A stretch of 37,252 nt of DNA, from the NCBI GenBank assembly GCA_020201275.1, contig JAIVHB010000138.1, forward strand, positions 1 through 37,252. The letters run 5' to 3'. Positions 9,178-16,515 of this stretch are shown here, in pieces; position 1 is the first letter of the stretch, and every line of letters starts with the position of its first letter. The notes under the pieces were generated by a model. The model did not search any database, was not told where the DNA came from, and saw only the letters and a list, made by a program, of their open reading frames with translations. The position numbers and the translations under genes were made by a program. The stretch is from Rhodothermaceae bacterium. GTDB lineage: Bacteria > Bacteroidota > Rhodothermia > Balneolales > Cyclonatronaceae.

Positions 9178-10398
9178 TCAATCCTTATACGGATCGAACT
9201 CATCCATTCCCGCCATAACCACGCCGAGTGGTTTTAGAACATGCAGGATGTCGACCGTATCGGCGTGGTAGCCAAGCACCTCGTTCAGCCGGCGGTAGGC
9301 CTGTGGGGCCTCATCAAGGCCGCCCCCGCGCAGTTTAACCCTTTTTCCCTTTAACCAGTCATGCATCATTTTTTCGCTGATGGCCCCGGCGCTGATCCTT
9401 TTTCGTTTCGGGCCCCATCCTTTGAACTTACCAGCCGCTTTGGTCCGCGACATCACCCTGCCGGCACCATGCACGGTTGAATAAAGTGCAAGCCGGCTTC
9501 TTTCCGAATCTACACCCGAAAGTATTACAGAATTGTCGCCCATGCTGCCTCCCACAAACCCGCGCTGACCGGGGAAGGCAGGCGTAGCCCCTTTCCGCAC
9601 CACGATATACTCTTCACCGCCGTGCTTTTCTTTCCAGGCGAAATTGTGGTTGTTATGCACGGTATCAATAATTTCCGCACCAATTCCGGCGGTCACGGTA
9701 CGGCAGACCCATTCGCGTCCTGCCCAGGCATATTTTCCCGCCAGCTTCATGGCGTTATAGTACGCGTCGCCCAGGGGGGTTGAGATATCAAGGAGGGCCT
9801 CATGTTCAACGGTCCGAACATCCCAGGGGCGGTTCAGCGACAGGTTGATGAATCCGCTGGCCGTTTTGTGCCCCAGGCCCCGGCTGCCGAAGTGGACGCC
9901 GATCCAGACATATCCGCTTTCATCTTCAAAGATATCCACATAGTGGTTGCCCGATCCGACGGTACCAAGCTGGTCGCGGCCCAGTTTTTTCAGGTCGGCG
10001 ATAAGCTTTTTGTCACCGTACGCCTCCCATTCGGGATCGTCGAACAGGGGATGGTCGCGCGGAGCGTCGGGATTGGTCTGACCAATACCGAATGAGATCC
10101 TTTGTTCGATAAAATCGAGAGTGTGGTCGAGGTCCAGATCATCCTTCTTCAGGTCGAGCTTAGCAGCCATGTTGCCGCAGCCAATATCGAACCCCACACC
10201 GACCGGCGATACCCTGTTCCTGTATGCCGCCACCCCGCCGATTGGCATCACATAGCCAAGATGCCCGTCGGCCATCAGCGCTCCTTTTTCGGCCCGGCTC
10301 ATCACATCATGGAACTGGACGAGGGTGTTCTCTTCATGCATTCCGAAAACGGGATTGTCATTTACTGGCGTACTGATATGTGATTTTTTCGATGCCAT
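9178..10398 (-). CDS. rtcB: RtcB-type RNA 3'-phosphate/5'-OH ligase
   Basis: About 406 residues from the ATG at 10398. RtcB joins RNA 2',3'-cyclic-phosphate or 3'-phosphate ends to 5'-OH ends using Mn2+ and GTP, in RNA repair or tRNA splicing. The sequence has the expected metal and nucleotide motifs: VGFDIGCGN (Cys74), GSGNHYVDI (His152), HFGSRGLGH (His169) and VHNNHN (His248). HGAGRVMSR carries the predicted guanylylated His310. It also has the short-subfamily N-terminal VFGMHEENTL. The frame extends 22 codons upstream to 10464, but that segment does not resemble RtcB, so the inner start is preferred. No rtcA, archease or rtcR neighbour is seen. Confidence 0.93.
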   Translation of the reverse strand: MASKKSHISTPVNDNPVFGMHEENTLVQFHDVMSRAEKGALMADGHLGYVMPIGGVAAYRNRVSPVGVGFDIGCGNMAAKLDLKKDDLDLDHTLDFIEQRISFGIGQTNPDAPRDHPLFDDPEWEAYGDKKLIADLKKLGRDQLGTVGSGNHYVDIFEDESGYVWIGVHFGSRGLGHKTASGFINLSLNRPWDVRTVEHEALLDISTPLGDAYYNAMKLAGKYAWAGREWVCRTVTAGIGAEIIDTVHNNHNFAWKEKHGGEEYIVVRKGATPAFPGQRGFVGGSMGDNSVILSGVDSERSRLALYSTVHGAGRVMSRTKAAGKFKGWGPKRKRISAGAISEKMMHDWLKGKRVKLRGGGLDEAPQAYRRLNEVLGYHADTVDILHVLKPLGVVMAGMDEFDPYKD

Positions 10399-10519
10399 AA
10401 CACAAAATACCGATGTTAATGCGGGTTGCAAACCACAATACGGTCGTAATGAAACATCAAGCATGTTGTTTTTAATGCTGGTATTTTAATAGCATAATTT
10501 GAATATCATTTGTATACCT

Positions 10520-11496
10520 ATGAAAATCCGGTCGGTCATCTCCAGTTATACAGGCCTCTGCCATTCCGCTTCGCTAATCCTCATCCTGTTCATAAACACT
10601 CCGGTACTTAATGCTCAGATACCACTGACCGACAATGACAAGCTGTTTCTGACCGGCGATATCCGTACCGGGTATTTTGGAATTATCGGTGAGAACAGAG
10701 ACGGTTCCAGTGCCGATTTTCATGAGATCCGCAACAGAAGCCGGATCGGCATACGCTACACACCACACCAGCGTGTCACACTTCAGGTTCGTTACGCTCT
10801 TCGTGTCAATAGCCGGGATTTTGAACTGAAGTGCTCTTTGCTTTCGTACCTGCAACCGGGTGGAATGCTGACCTCGTTGTACAGTGGCATCACAAAAATG
10901 CTCCGAGCAATACGTACCGGAGTCCGCTTGATATGGATAATACCGATACACCATACACATTCTTCACCCATATCCGCCGATCATATAATGATAACGTTGT
11001 AAGGTATGCCGCGATGGATGTGATTTATTCCCCAGATGCCCTGATTAAAACAATGGACGGGGAAAGAGGTGATTACATGGCTGCAACAGTTAAAACACAA
11101 CTGGGATGGGATCTGCCATCGGGCCGCACCCTTCTCTGGGGAGGTGAGATCGCCTACAGTTTTAACCGTCCCGACGAAACGGTTGTGCGAATGGGAACGA
11201 ATGACGATAAAAAAGCAGGTGGACTGGGTTTTCAATCCAATCTGAGCATTCAGAATCTGTTTGAGGGGCATAATCTCGGATTCATCGTGGCCATTCTGGA
11301 GCCATCGCTGCTCACATCCTCCGATTACTGGAATAACATCCTGTTATTTGAAATCCGCCATACCGTCCGGTTTACCGGGCGCCTGTCGGCTGAAACCAGG
11401 TTGCGCTATAGGGGAGATCATCAGAAACTTTCCGGTGTTGATCAAAAGCGCTGGCAGATCTTTCCCTATGCAAGGCTTACATATCGCTTCAGGTAG
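10520..11496 (+). pseudogene. Porin-like outer-membrane protein gene broken by an internal deletion and frameshift
   Basis: From the ATG at 10520, a signal peptide (ending PVLNAQ) leads into LFLTGDIRTGYFGI and RNRSRIGIRYTP, the N-terminal strands of an alginate-export/porin-like barrel. This frame remains protein-like to about 10830. From there the matching continuation is in another frame (GWNADLVVQWHHKNAPSN through YARLTYRFR, stop at 11494-11496) and ends with the usual aromatic barrel terminus. Between the halves, the strands leading to the TWTDG-like segment that I expect in this family (roughly 60-80 residues) are absent. This looks like a frame-breaking deletion rather than a one-base slip. 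As read, neither half would give a complete barrel. Confidence 0.65.
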
Positions 11497-11578
11497 CACC
11501 ATCCCCAATCCTGTTTTATTAAATAAAGTATATCAGGATACTCATTTCATCCGGCCACGCATTTCAAATTACCTGCGT

Positions 11579-12232
11579 ATGAATCAGCAAACTGTTATTG
11601 ATAAAACCACTGAATTCGTAAAAGAAACCCTGGCCGGGGCCGAGGGCGGTCACGACTGGTGGCATATCTTCCGGGTCCGGAACCTGGCAAGGCACATCGC
11701 TGAAACCGAACCGGCAGATCTGTTCATTGTGGAACTGGGTGCCCTGTTACACGATATCGCCGACTCCAAATTTCACAACGGAGATGAGGAGGCCGGCCCG
11801 CGAATGGCACGTCAGATTCTCACTTCGCTGGATGTTGACTTGGCAACCATCACTCATATTGAACAGATAATTGTCAATATCTCCTTCAAGGGGGGCATAA
11901 ACGAGCCGCGGTTCCGGTCGCCCGAACTGGATGTAATTCAGGATGCTGACAGGCTGGATGCGATGGGGGGCATCGGCATTGCCCGCGCCTTTAATTATGG
12001 GGGATTTAAAAACAGGGAAATCTACAACCCCGGGATCCGTCCGGATATGCAGATGACAAGGGAGCAGTATAAAAGCAGTACTGCCCCAACGATCAACCAT
12101 TTCTACGAAAAACTGCTCTTGCTAAAGGAGAGAATGAATACTCCTACTGGTAAAGCAATGGCCGAACACCGGCACGCCTTCATGGAGCACTTTCTCGATG
12201 AATTCTACCTGGAATGGGATGGTAGTCGGTAG
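11579..12232 (+). CDS. HD-domain phosphohydrolase (YedJ/YpgQ-like)
   Basis: 217 residues from the ATG at 11579. It shows the metal-binding order of HD hydrolases: GHDWWHIFRV (His), LLHDIADSKF (His-Asp) and DADRLDAMGGIG (distal Asp). YedJ/YpgQ-type proteins are small cytoplasmic HD phosphohydrolases, some of which dephosphorylate nucleotides in vitro; the physiological substrate is not evident here. The frame is open upstream to 11261, but that part overlaps the porin remnant and is not conserved-looking, so the inner ATG is chosen. The C-terminus ends 0-10 bases before the remnant of an unrelated VOC gene. Confidence 0.85.
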   Translation: MNQQTVIDKTTEFVKETLAGAEGGHDWWHIFRVRNLARHIAETEPADLFIVELGALLHDIADSKFHNGDEEAGPRMARQILTSLDVDLATITHIEQIIVNISFKGGINEPRFRSPELDVIQDADRLDAMGGIGIARAFNYGGFKNREIYNPGIRPDMQMTREQYKSSTAPTINHFYEKLLLLKERMNTPTGKAMAEHRHAFMEHFLDEFYLEWDGSR

Positions 12233-12441
12233 CAGCAGGAACTACCGCTATCTTCTATTCTCCGCACGGGGATTTGGCAATAATCCTGAAGCGGCTTCTG
12301 GATGCCGGGTATCCGCTTTCTGGCGCATCGTGCCACGGCGTGTCTGAAGCATTGTACCTGGATGATCCCGACGGAAACGGTGTTGAACTGTACCGGGACC
12401 GGCCAAAAGAAGAGTGGCCCACACGACCCGATGGTTCATTG
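12233..12441 (+). pseudogene. C-terminal remnant of a VOC/glyoxalase (catechol dioxygenase-like) protein
   Basis: An open frame without a proper start encodes FYSPHGDLAIILKRLLDAG, then ASCHGVSEALYLDDPDGNG, then VELYRDRPKEEWP. These are the hallmark C-terminal half-module and metal-binding Glu region of CatE-type VOC proteins. In intact relatives a first module precedes this and a short tail follows DGSL; both are missing. The frame then runs into low-complexity sequence. The fragment abuts the stop codon of the HD gene, suggesting that a deletion joined the two. Confidence 0.7.
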
Positions 12442-12566
12442 TATTTTTTTTTGGTTTATTTTCACTCGTTATTTCCTGTATATAATCCATTATTTTCCGA
12501 CAGACCTCTTTTTATATCAATCCATACTTAATCCATTCCCTACGACACTAGTCACCAGCCCTCACA

Positions 12567-14327
12567 ATGAATAACACACCCCAGACAGCATCCCTACGAA
12601 CCATAGGCCTGACCGGTGCAACCGGCATTGGGGTTGGTGCGATGGTTGGCGGGGGCATCCTGGCCCTGGCCGGTGTGGCGTTCGCGGTGAGCGGCCCCTC
12701 AGCCATCCTGGCATTTGCCCTCAACGGTTTGATCGCGCTTGTTACCGCGTTGAGTTTTGCCGAAATGGCTGCGGCAAACCCGCAAAGCGGAGGCACCTAT
12801 ACCTACGCAAAGAAAGCACTGACCGTACAGGTGGCATTCGGAGTGGGATGGGTGGTCTGGTTTGCATCGCTGGTTGCAGCCGTACTGTACGCCCTGGGTT
12901 TCGGCGCCTTTGCATCATTTGCCCTGCAACAAATTCCCGCTGGTGAGGTTGCCGATCTGCTGCAGCACCGTGCTGTTCCCGTACTGCTGGCACTGGGGTC
13001 GCTCGTATTTTACGGATACAAACTGACCCGGACCACCGGAAGCGGCGGTCGGTTTGCCAACATCGCGAAGCTTGCTGTATTCGCCGTACTCATTGCCGGC
13101 GGACTGGCCGTGATGGTGCAAACACCGTTTTCCCGCATTACCGAAAGTGTTACCCCCTTTTTCGGCGGTGGATTCAGCGGGCTGATTGCTGCCATGGGCT
13201 TCACCTTCATTGCGCTTCAGGGATTTGACCTGATTGCTTCTGCGGCCGGGGAGATCAAATCCCCTGAAAAGACCATCCCGAAGGCCATGGTGGGTACTCT
13301 CGTGATTGGCCTCATCATCTATATCCCCCTTCTTTTTGTGATGATGACGGTGGGAATGCAGCCCGGCGAGGGAATCATGGATGCCAGCGCCGCAAACCCC
13401 GAAACGATAATAGCCATTGCGGCGCAGAACTATCTGGGCGCTTTCGGTTTCTGGCTCGTTATGGTGGCAGGTATCTTTTCCATGCTATCTGCCCTTCAGG
13501 CCAACCTGTTTGCGGGATCACGTATCGTCCTCAGTATGGCGAAAGACCGGACACTAACCCATCATCTGTCCGAAATTGACATCCGGCACGGTACCCCTGT
13601 CCGCGCTATCCTCGTCACATGTGGCATTGTAGCTGTGCTGATCCTCATTCTTCCGGATGTTGCCGCGGCAGGCGCCGCATCCAGTCTCATCTTCCTCATC
13701 ACATTTGCACTGGCTCACGCTGTGATGATGCTTATGCGAAAGCGGACTTTCGGTAAATCGGAAACCTTCCGGGTGCCGTGGTTTCCGGTACTGCCGGTAA
13801 TCGGGATGGTGGCCTGTATTGCCCTGGCCCTGTTTCAGGCCGTGACCGTACCCTCGGCCGGTATCATTTCATTGATCTGGCTTCTGATAGGTTCGGTTCT
13901 TTTTGCTTCTTTTTTTATAAAGCGGGCACGGGCCATTGATGCATCCGAACAGGCGCTTGATCCGGACCTGGTTCGCCTCAGAGGGCTGAATCCGCTGGTT
14001 CTGCTGCCCATTTCCAACCCCGCAAACGCCGAGTCGATGGTCTTTGTAGCCAATGCCCTGGCTCCGCCTGTGGTCGGACGGGTTTTGCTGTTATCCATTG
14101 TTATCCCCAGCGAGGACCAGGACAACATTCACCGGCAGCTGGGCAATAACCGGGATGCCTTTCAATTCGCGCTTAAAGCCTCCTTCGACTCGGGTTTGCG
14201 TCCCGACGCCCTCACCACCATCGCCAGCGAACCCTGGGCGGAAATCGAACGCGTGGTAAAGGTGCACCGCTGCAGGAGCATGCTTATTGGATTAAGCAGT
14301 TTCAGCGACAGGCACGCAACGTTCTGA
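12567..14327 (+). CDS. APC-superfamily amino-acid permease with N-terminal part of a universal-stress tail (frameshifted)
   Basis: The ATG at 12567 begins the APC signature GLTGATGIGVGAMVGGGILA. About 12 hydrophobic segments follow to residue ~450, including GFTFIALQGFDLIASAAGEI. A hydrophilic region (about 465-575) resembles a UspA-like domain. APC permeases carry amino acids by proton symport or exchange; C-terminal Usp domains are common in this subgroup and probably sense nucleotides or regulate. The frame ends at 14327 after ...LIGLSSFSDRHATF, where intact relatives continue through a second Usp-like module. That module is present downstream in another frame (14303-14692). The transporter core is complete, so a truncated but functional carrier is conceivable. 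Confidence 0.8.
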   Translation: MNNTPQTASLRTIGLTGATGIGVGAMVGGGILALAGVAFAVSGPSAILAFALNGLIALVTALSFAEMAAANPQSGGTYTYAKKALTVQVAFGVGWVVWFASLVAAVLYALGFGAFASFALQQIPAGEVADLLQHRAVPVLLALGSLVFYGYKLTRTTGSGGRFANIAKLAVFAVLIAGGLAVMVQTPFSRITESVTPFFGGGFSGLIAAMGFTFIALQGFDLIASAAGEIKSPEKTIPKAMVGTLVIGLIIYIPLLFVMMTVGMQPGEGIMDASAANPETIIAIAAQNYLGAFGFWLVMVAGIFSMLSALQANLFAGSRIVLSMAKDRTLTHHLSEIDIRHGTPVRAILVTCGIVAVLILILPDVAAAGAASSLIFLITFALAHAVMMLMRKRTFGKSETFRVPWFPVLPVIGMVACIALALFQAVTVPSAGIISLIWLLIGSVLFASFFIKRARAIDASEQALDPDLVRLRGLNPLVLLPISNPANAESMVFVANALAPPVVGRVLLLSIVIPSEDQDNIHRQLGNNRDAFQFALKASFDSGLRPDALTTIASEPWAEIERVVKVHRCRSMLIGLSSFSDRHATF

Positions 14328-14692
14328 TTCCTATTGCCGGTTTCGGTGCGCACGATACGCTTCGTGCCCGCGTGGCCGCAAGCCTTTGGAGGGCTAGCCA
14401 ACCCGATATTACCTTCCTCCAGATCCTTCCGACCAATACTTCGAATGAGAAAGTCCGGAAAAGCCAGAAAGATCTTTCGCGATTTTCCGGCCGCATCATT
14501 CCCGGGAAGACCGAAGCACGTATTGTGCTGAGTGACGATGTAAAGGGCGAACTGGTGCGGCAGACTGCCGAGCACGATCTTGTGATCATGGGCCTCGGTA
14601 AACCCGGACCGAATGAAAAAGCGTTCGGCAGCATTCCCCTGAGCATGGCCGAAGAGACGAACTCTGCCCTGATATTTATCAGCAATAAGTAA
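14303..14692 (+). pseudogene. Out-of-frame C-terminal universal-stress domain of the preceding permease
   Basis: This frame reads QRQARNVLIPIAGFGAHDTL, then ITFLQILP, DLVIMGLGKPG and ETNSALIFISNK, ending at TAA 14690-14692. The pattern VLIPIAG...DLVIMG matches a UspA-like alpha/beta module. It overlaps the end of the permease frame in a different phase. Compared with relatives, roughly 30-40 residues between the two Usp halves appear to be missing at the junction, so a small deletion probably caused the frame change. No independent start or ribosome site is evident. Confidence 0.65.
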
Positions 14693-14732
14693 GGCTGCTC
14701 AATTGGTTTGATATGAAAAAATATTTTGAACA

Positions 14733-14770
14733 TTCCATAGATCATCGTATTTTTACGATGATCTATGGAA
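14733..14770. promoter_or_regulatory. Perfect 17-bp inverted repeat overlapping the arsR start codon (operator 1)
   Basis: The left arm TTCCATAGATCATCGTA (14733-14749) and right arm TACGATGATCTATGGAA (14754-14770) are exact reverse complements around TTTT. The ATG of arsR (14765-14767) is inside the right arm. The centre, ATCGTA-N4-TACGAT, recurs upstream of the thioredoxin gene. ArsR-family repressors bind such dyads, so autoregulation is the obvious reading. As RNA the same sequence would fold into a 17-pair hairpin enclosing the AUG. Confidence 0.8.
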
Positions 14771-15061
14771 ACAGTGAAATCCGCCATATTAACTAATGAA
14801 GACCGGCTCGCCCGGTATGCGAAAGCGCTCGGCCATCCCGTGCGCGTCTCTATCCTGAAATACCTCAGTTCGATTAATGCCTGCTGTGCCGGCAGCATCT
14901 TCGATCAGGTGCCAATGGCCCAGTCCACCGTATCCCAGCATCTTAAGGAGCTGAAGAAGGCCGGGCTGATTCAGGGCATGATCGATCCGCCAAGGGTCCA
15001 TTACTGTATTAACCGAAAAAACTGGGATGAGGCAAGGAAGCTGTTTTCAGAGTTTTTCTGA
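14765..15061 (+). CDS. ArsR/SmtB-family metal- or redox-responsive repressor
   Basis: 98 residues forming one winged-helix domain: LGHPVRVSILKYL, then recognition helix AQSTVSQHLKELKKAGLI and wing PRVHYCIN. Two adjacent cysteines (Cys40-Cys41, NACCAGSI) lie where arsenic- or metal-sensing members of this family place thiol ligands. The gene is followed by a thioredoxin-like protein and a YraQ/ArsP-type permease on the same strand, a recurrent ArsR cassette. There is no Shine-Dalgarno sequence; the start codon lies within the palindrome at 14733-14770, hinting at a leaderless transcript or translational masking. The inducer cannot be read from the sequence; arsenite, an organoarsenical or another thiophile is plausible. 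Confidence 0.88.
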   Translation: METVKSAILTNEDRLARYAKALGHPVRVSILKYLSSINACCAGSIFDQVPMAQSTVSQHLKELKKAGLIQGMIDPPRVHYCINRKNWDEARKLFSEFF

Positions 15062-15079
15062 CTTTTTTTAACCAAAATA

Positions 15080-15102
15080 ATCGTAAATCTACGATATACG
15101 AT
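15080..15102. promoter_or_regulatory. Second ArsR-type operator upstream of the thioredoxin gene (operator 2)
   Basis: ATCGTA (15080-15085), spacer AATC and TACGAT (15090-15095) reproduce the 6-4-6 core of operator 1. A third half-site TACGAT follows one base later (15097-15102). It lies 39 bases before the ATG of the thioredoxin-like gene. Its presence suggests a second regulated promoter inside the cassette, controlled by the same repressor. Confidence 0.7.
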
Positions 15103-15141
15103 ATATCATATACAACCAAACATTACCAAACCGAAAACACC

Positions 15142-15375
15142 ATGAAAAATATCAAAATACTGGGCCCTGGCTGCGTCAGATGCCGCGACACAGAGATGAA
15201 TGTGAAAAAAGCCCTCGAAGACCTCGGCATTGAAGCCAATGTGTCAAAAATCACGGACTATCCCCAGATCATGGAATACGACATCATGTCGACCCCGGCC
15301 CTGGTCGTTGACGAAGTGGTGAAAGTGTCGGGCCGTATCCCGACTGTAAATGAAATCAAAACATTTCTGAGCTGA
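15142..15375 (+). CDS. Small thioredoxin-like redox-active disulfide protein
   Basis: 77 residues with ILGPGCVRCRD (CxxC at Cys11/Cys14) and the cis-Pro motif MSTPALVVDE, the minimal thioredoxin fold of the 'redox-active disulfide protein 2' family. It has no signal peptide, so it acts in the cytoplasm. It ends seven bases before the permease gene and is preceded by operator 2, so the two are probably co-transcribed and ArsR-controlled. In comparable cassettes the protein accompanies a DUF318/ArsP-type permease and may pass electrons or a thiol-bound ligand to it; that role is inferred. Confidence 0.88.
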   Translation: MKNIKILGPGCVRCRDTEMNVKKALEDLGIEANVSKITDYPQIMEYDIMSTPALVVDEVVKVSGRIPTVNEIKTFLS

Positions 15376-15382
15376 TACACCC

Positions 15383-16357
15383 ATGTTTGAGTGGACACAA
15401 CTTTTTGCCGACTGGCTTATTTACGGATTAATCGGACTCGAAGAGGGCACCAGTCTTGGGAATGCCCTCAACTTTTTCGTCTATGATGTAATCAAAATCA
15501 TGATCCTTCTTTTCCTTATCAGCATGCTGATGGGGATCGTCAACGCCTGGTTTCCGGTCGAAAGGGTGCGGGATTTCATCTCATCCAGAAAACTCTACGG
15601 CATGCAATACCTGTTTGCCGCCATATTCGGGGCGGTAACACCGTTCTGTTCATGTTCATCGGTACCGCTGTTCATCGGATTTGTGAAGGGAGGAATACCT
15701 CTGGGGGTCACCTTTGCCTTTCTGATCACATCCCCTCTTGTAAACGAGGTGGCTGTGGCCATATTTCTCGGCATGTTCGGCCTGAAACTGACCCTGATCT
15801 ATGTAACCACAGGCATCCTGCTCGGCACCCTTGGTGGATATGTTCTCGAAAAACTCAAGCTCGATCATTTGCTCACCGACTGGGTGCAGACCCTTCAGCA
15901 CAACAGCTCGGATCCCGATGGTTTTGATGCCGGTGAGCGCACAATCTGGCAGCGCATGCCTGAAATCAGCCGGGAGGCCACAAGCATCCTGAAAGCGGTG
16001 GGGATCTATGTAGTTATAGGCATCGGCATCGGTGCAGCCATGCACGGCTATGTGCCCGAGGGGTTTTTTGAACCCTATATCGGTCCCGAAAACGTGCTGG
16101 CCGTACCCATGGCCGTAATTCTGGCTGTGCCCCTGTACGCGAACGCAGCCGGGATCGTGCCTGTAATCCAGGTATTTGTGGCCAAAGGCGTACCGATAGG
16201 TACCGCCATCGCTTTCATGATGGCGACCATCGGCCTTTCAATACCCGAAGCCGCTCTGCTCAAAAAGGTGATGAGCACGAAACTGATCCTTATCTTTTTC
16301 GGCGTCGTCACGGTTTTCATCATTATAAGCGGCCTGTTCTTCAATCTTGTATTGTGA
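15383..16357 (+). CDS. YraQ/ArsP-like permease (DUF318 family)
   Basis: 324 residues with about eight hydrophobic helices. The family's defining motif TPFCSCSSVPLFIGF (Cys89, Cys91) and a second half-motif ANAAGIVPVIQ are present. DUF318 permeases include ArsP, which exports trivalent organoarsenicals, but most members have unknown substrates. The intracellular CxC pair is the likely thiophile-binding site. Its position in an ArsR/thioredoxin cassette supports efflux of a thiol-reactive metalloid or metal. The ATG at 15383 follows the upstream stop by only seven bases, consistent with an operon. Confidence 0.85.
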   Translation: MFEWTQLFADWLIYGLIGLEEGTSLGNALNFFVYDVIKIMILLFLISMLMGIVNAWFPVERVRDFISSRKLYGMQYLFAAIFGAVTPFCSCSSVPLFIGFVKGGIPLGVTFAFLITSPLVNEVAVAIFLGMFGLKLTLIYVTTGILLGTLGGYVLEKLKLDHLLTDWVQTLQHNSSDPDGFDAGERTIWQRMPEISREATSILKAVGIYVVIGIGIGAAMHGYVPEGFFEPYIGPENVLAVPMAVILAVPLYANAAGIVPVIQVFVAKGVPIGTAIAFMMATIGLSIPEAALLKKVMSTKLILIFFGVVTVFIIISGLFFNLVL

Positions 16358-16515
16358 CCTCTCTGAATACAAACTTTTAAAAGCTTTTTCATCTCTATAT
16401 CGGGTAAATATACTATTATCCAAGCCATACATCGGAATGCATCCTCAGCAGTTTTGCGCTTCCGCCTGTTCAGGACCACCATAACAGTTCCAACCATCAT
16501 TTTACCCGGCTTTAC

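Noticed and set aside
16370-16400. Terminator after the DUF318 permease
   Set aside because: AAAAGCTTTT is only a short palindrome without a convincing stem and T-run.
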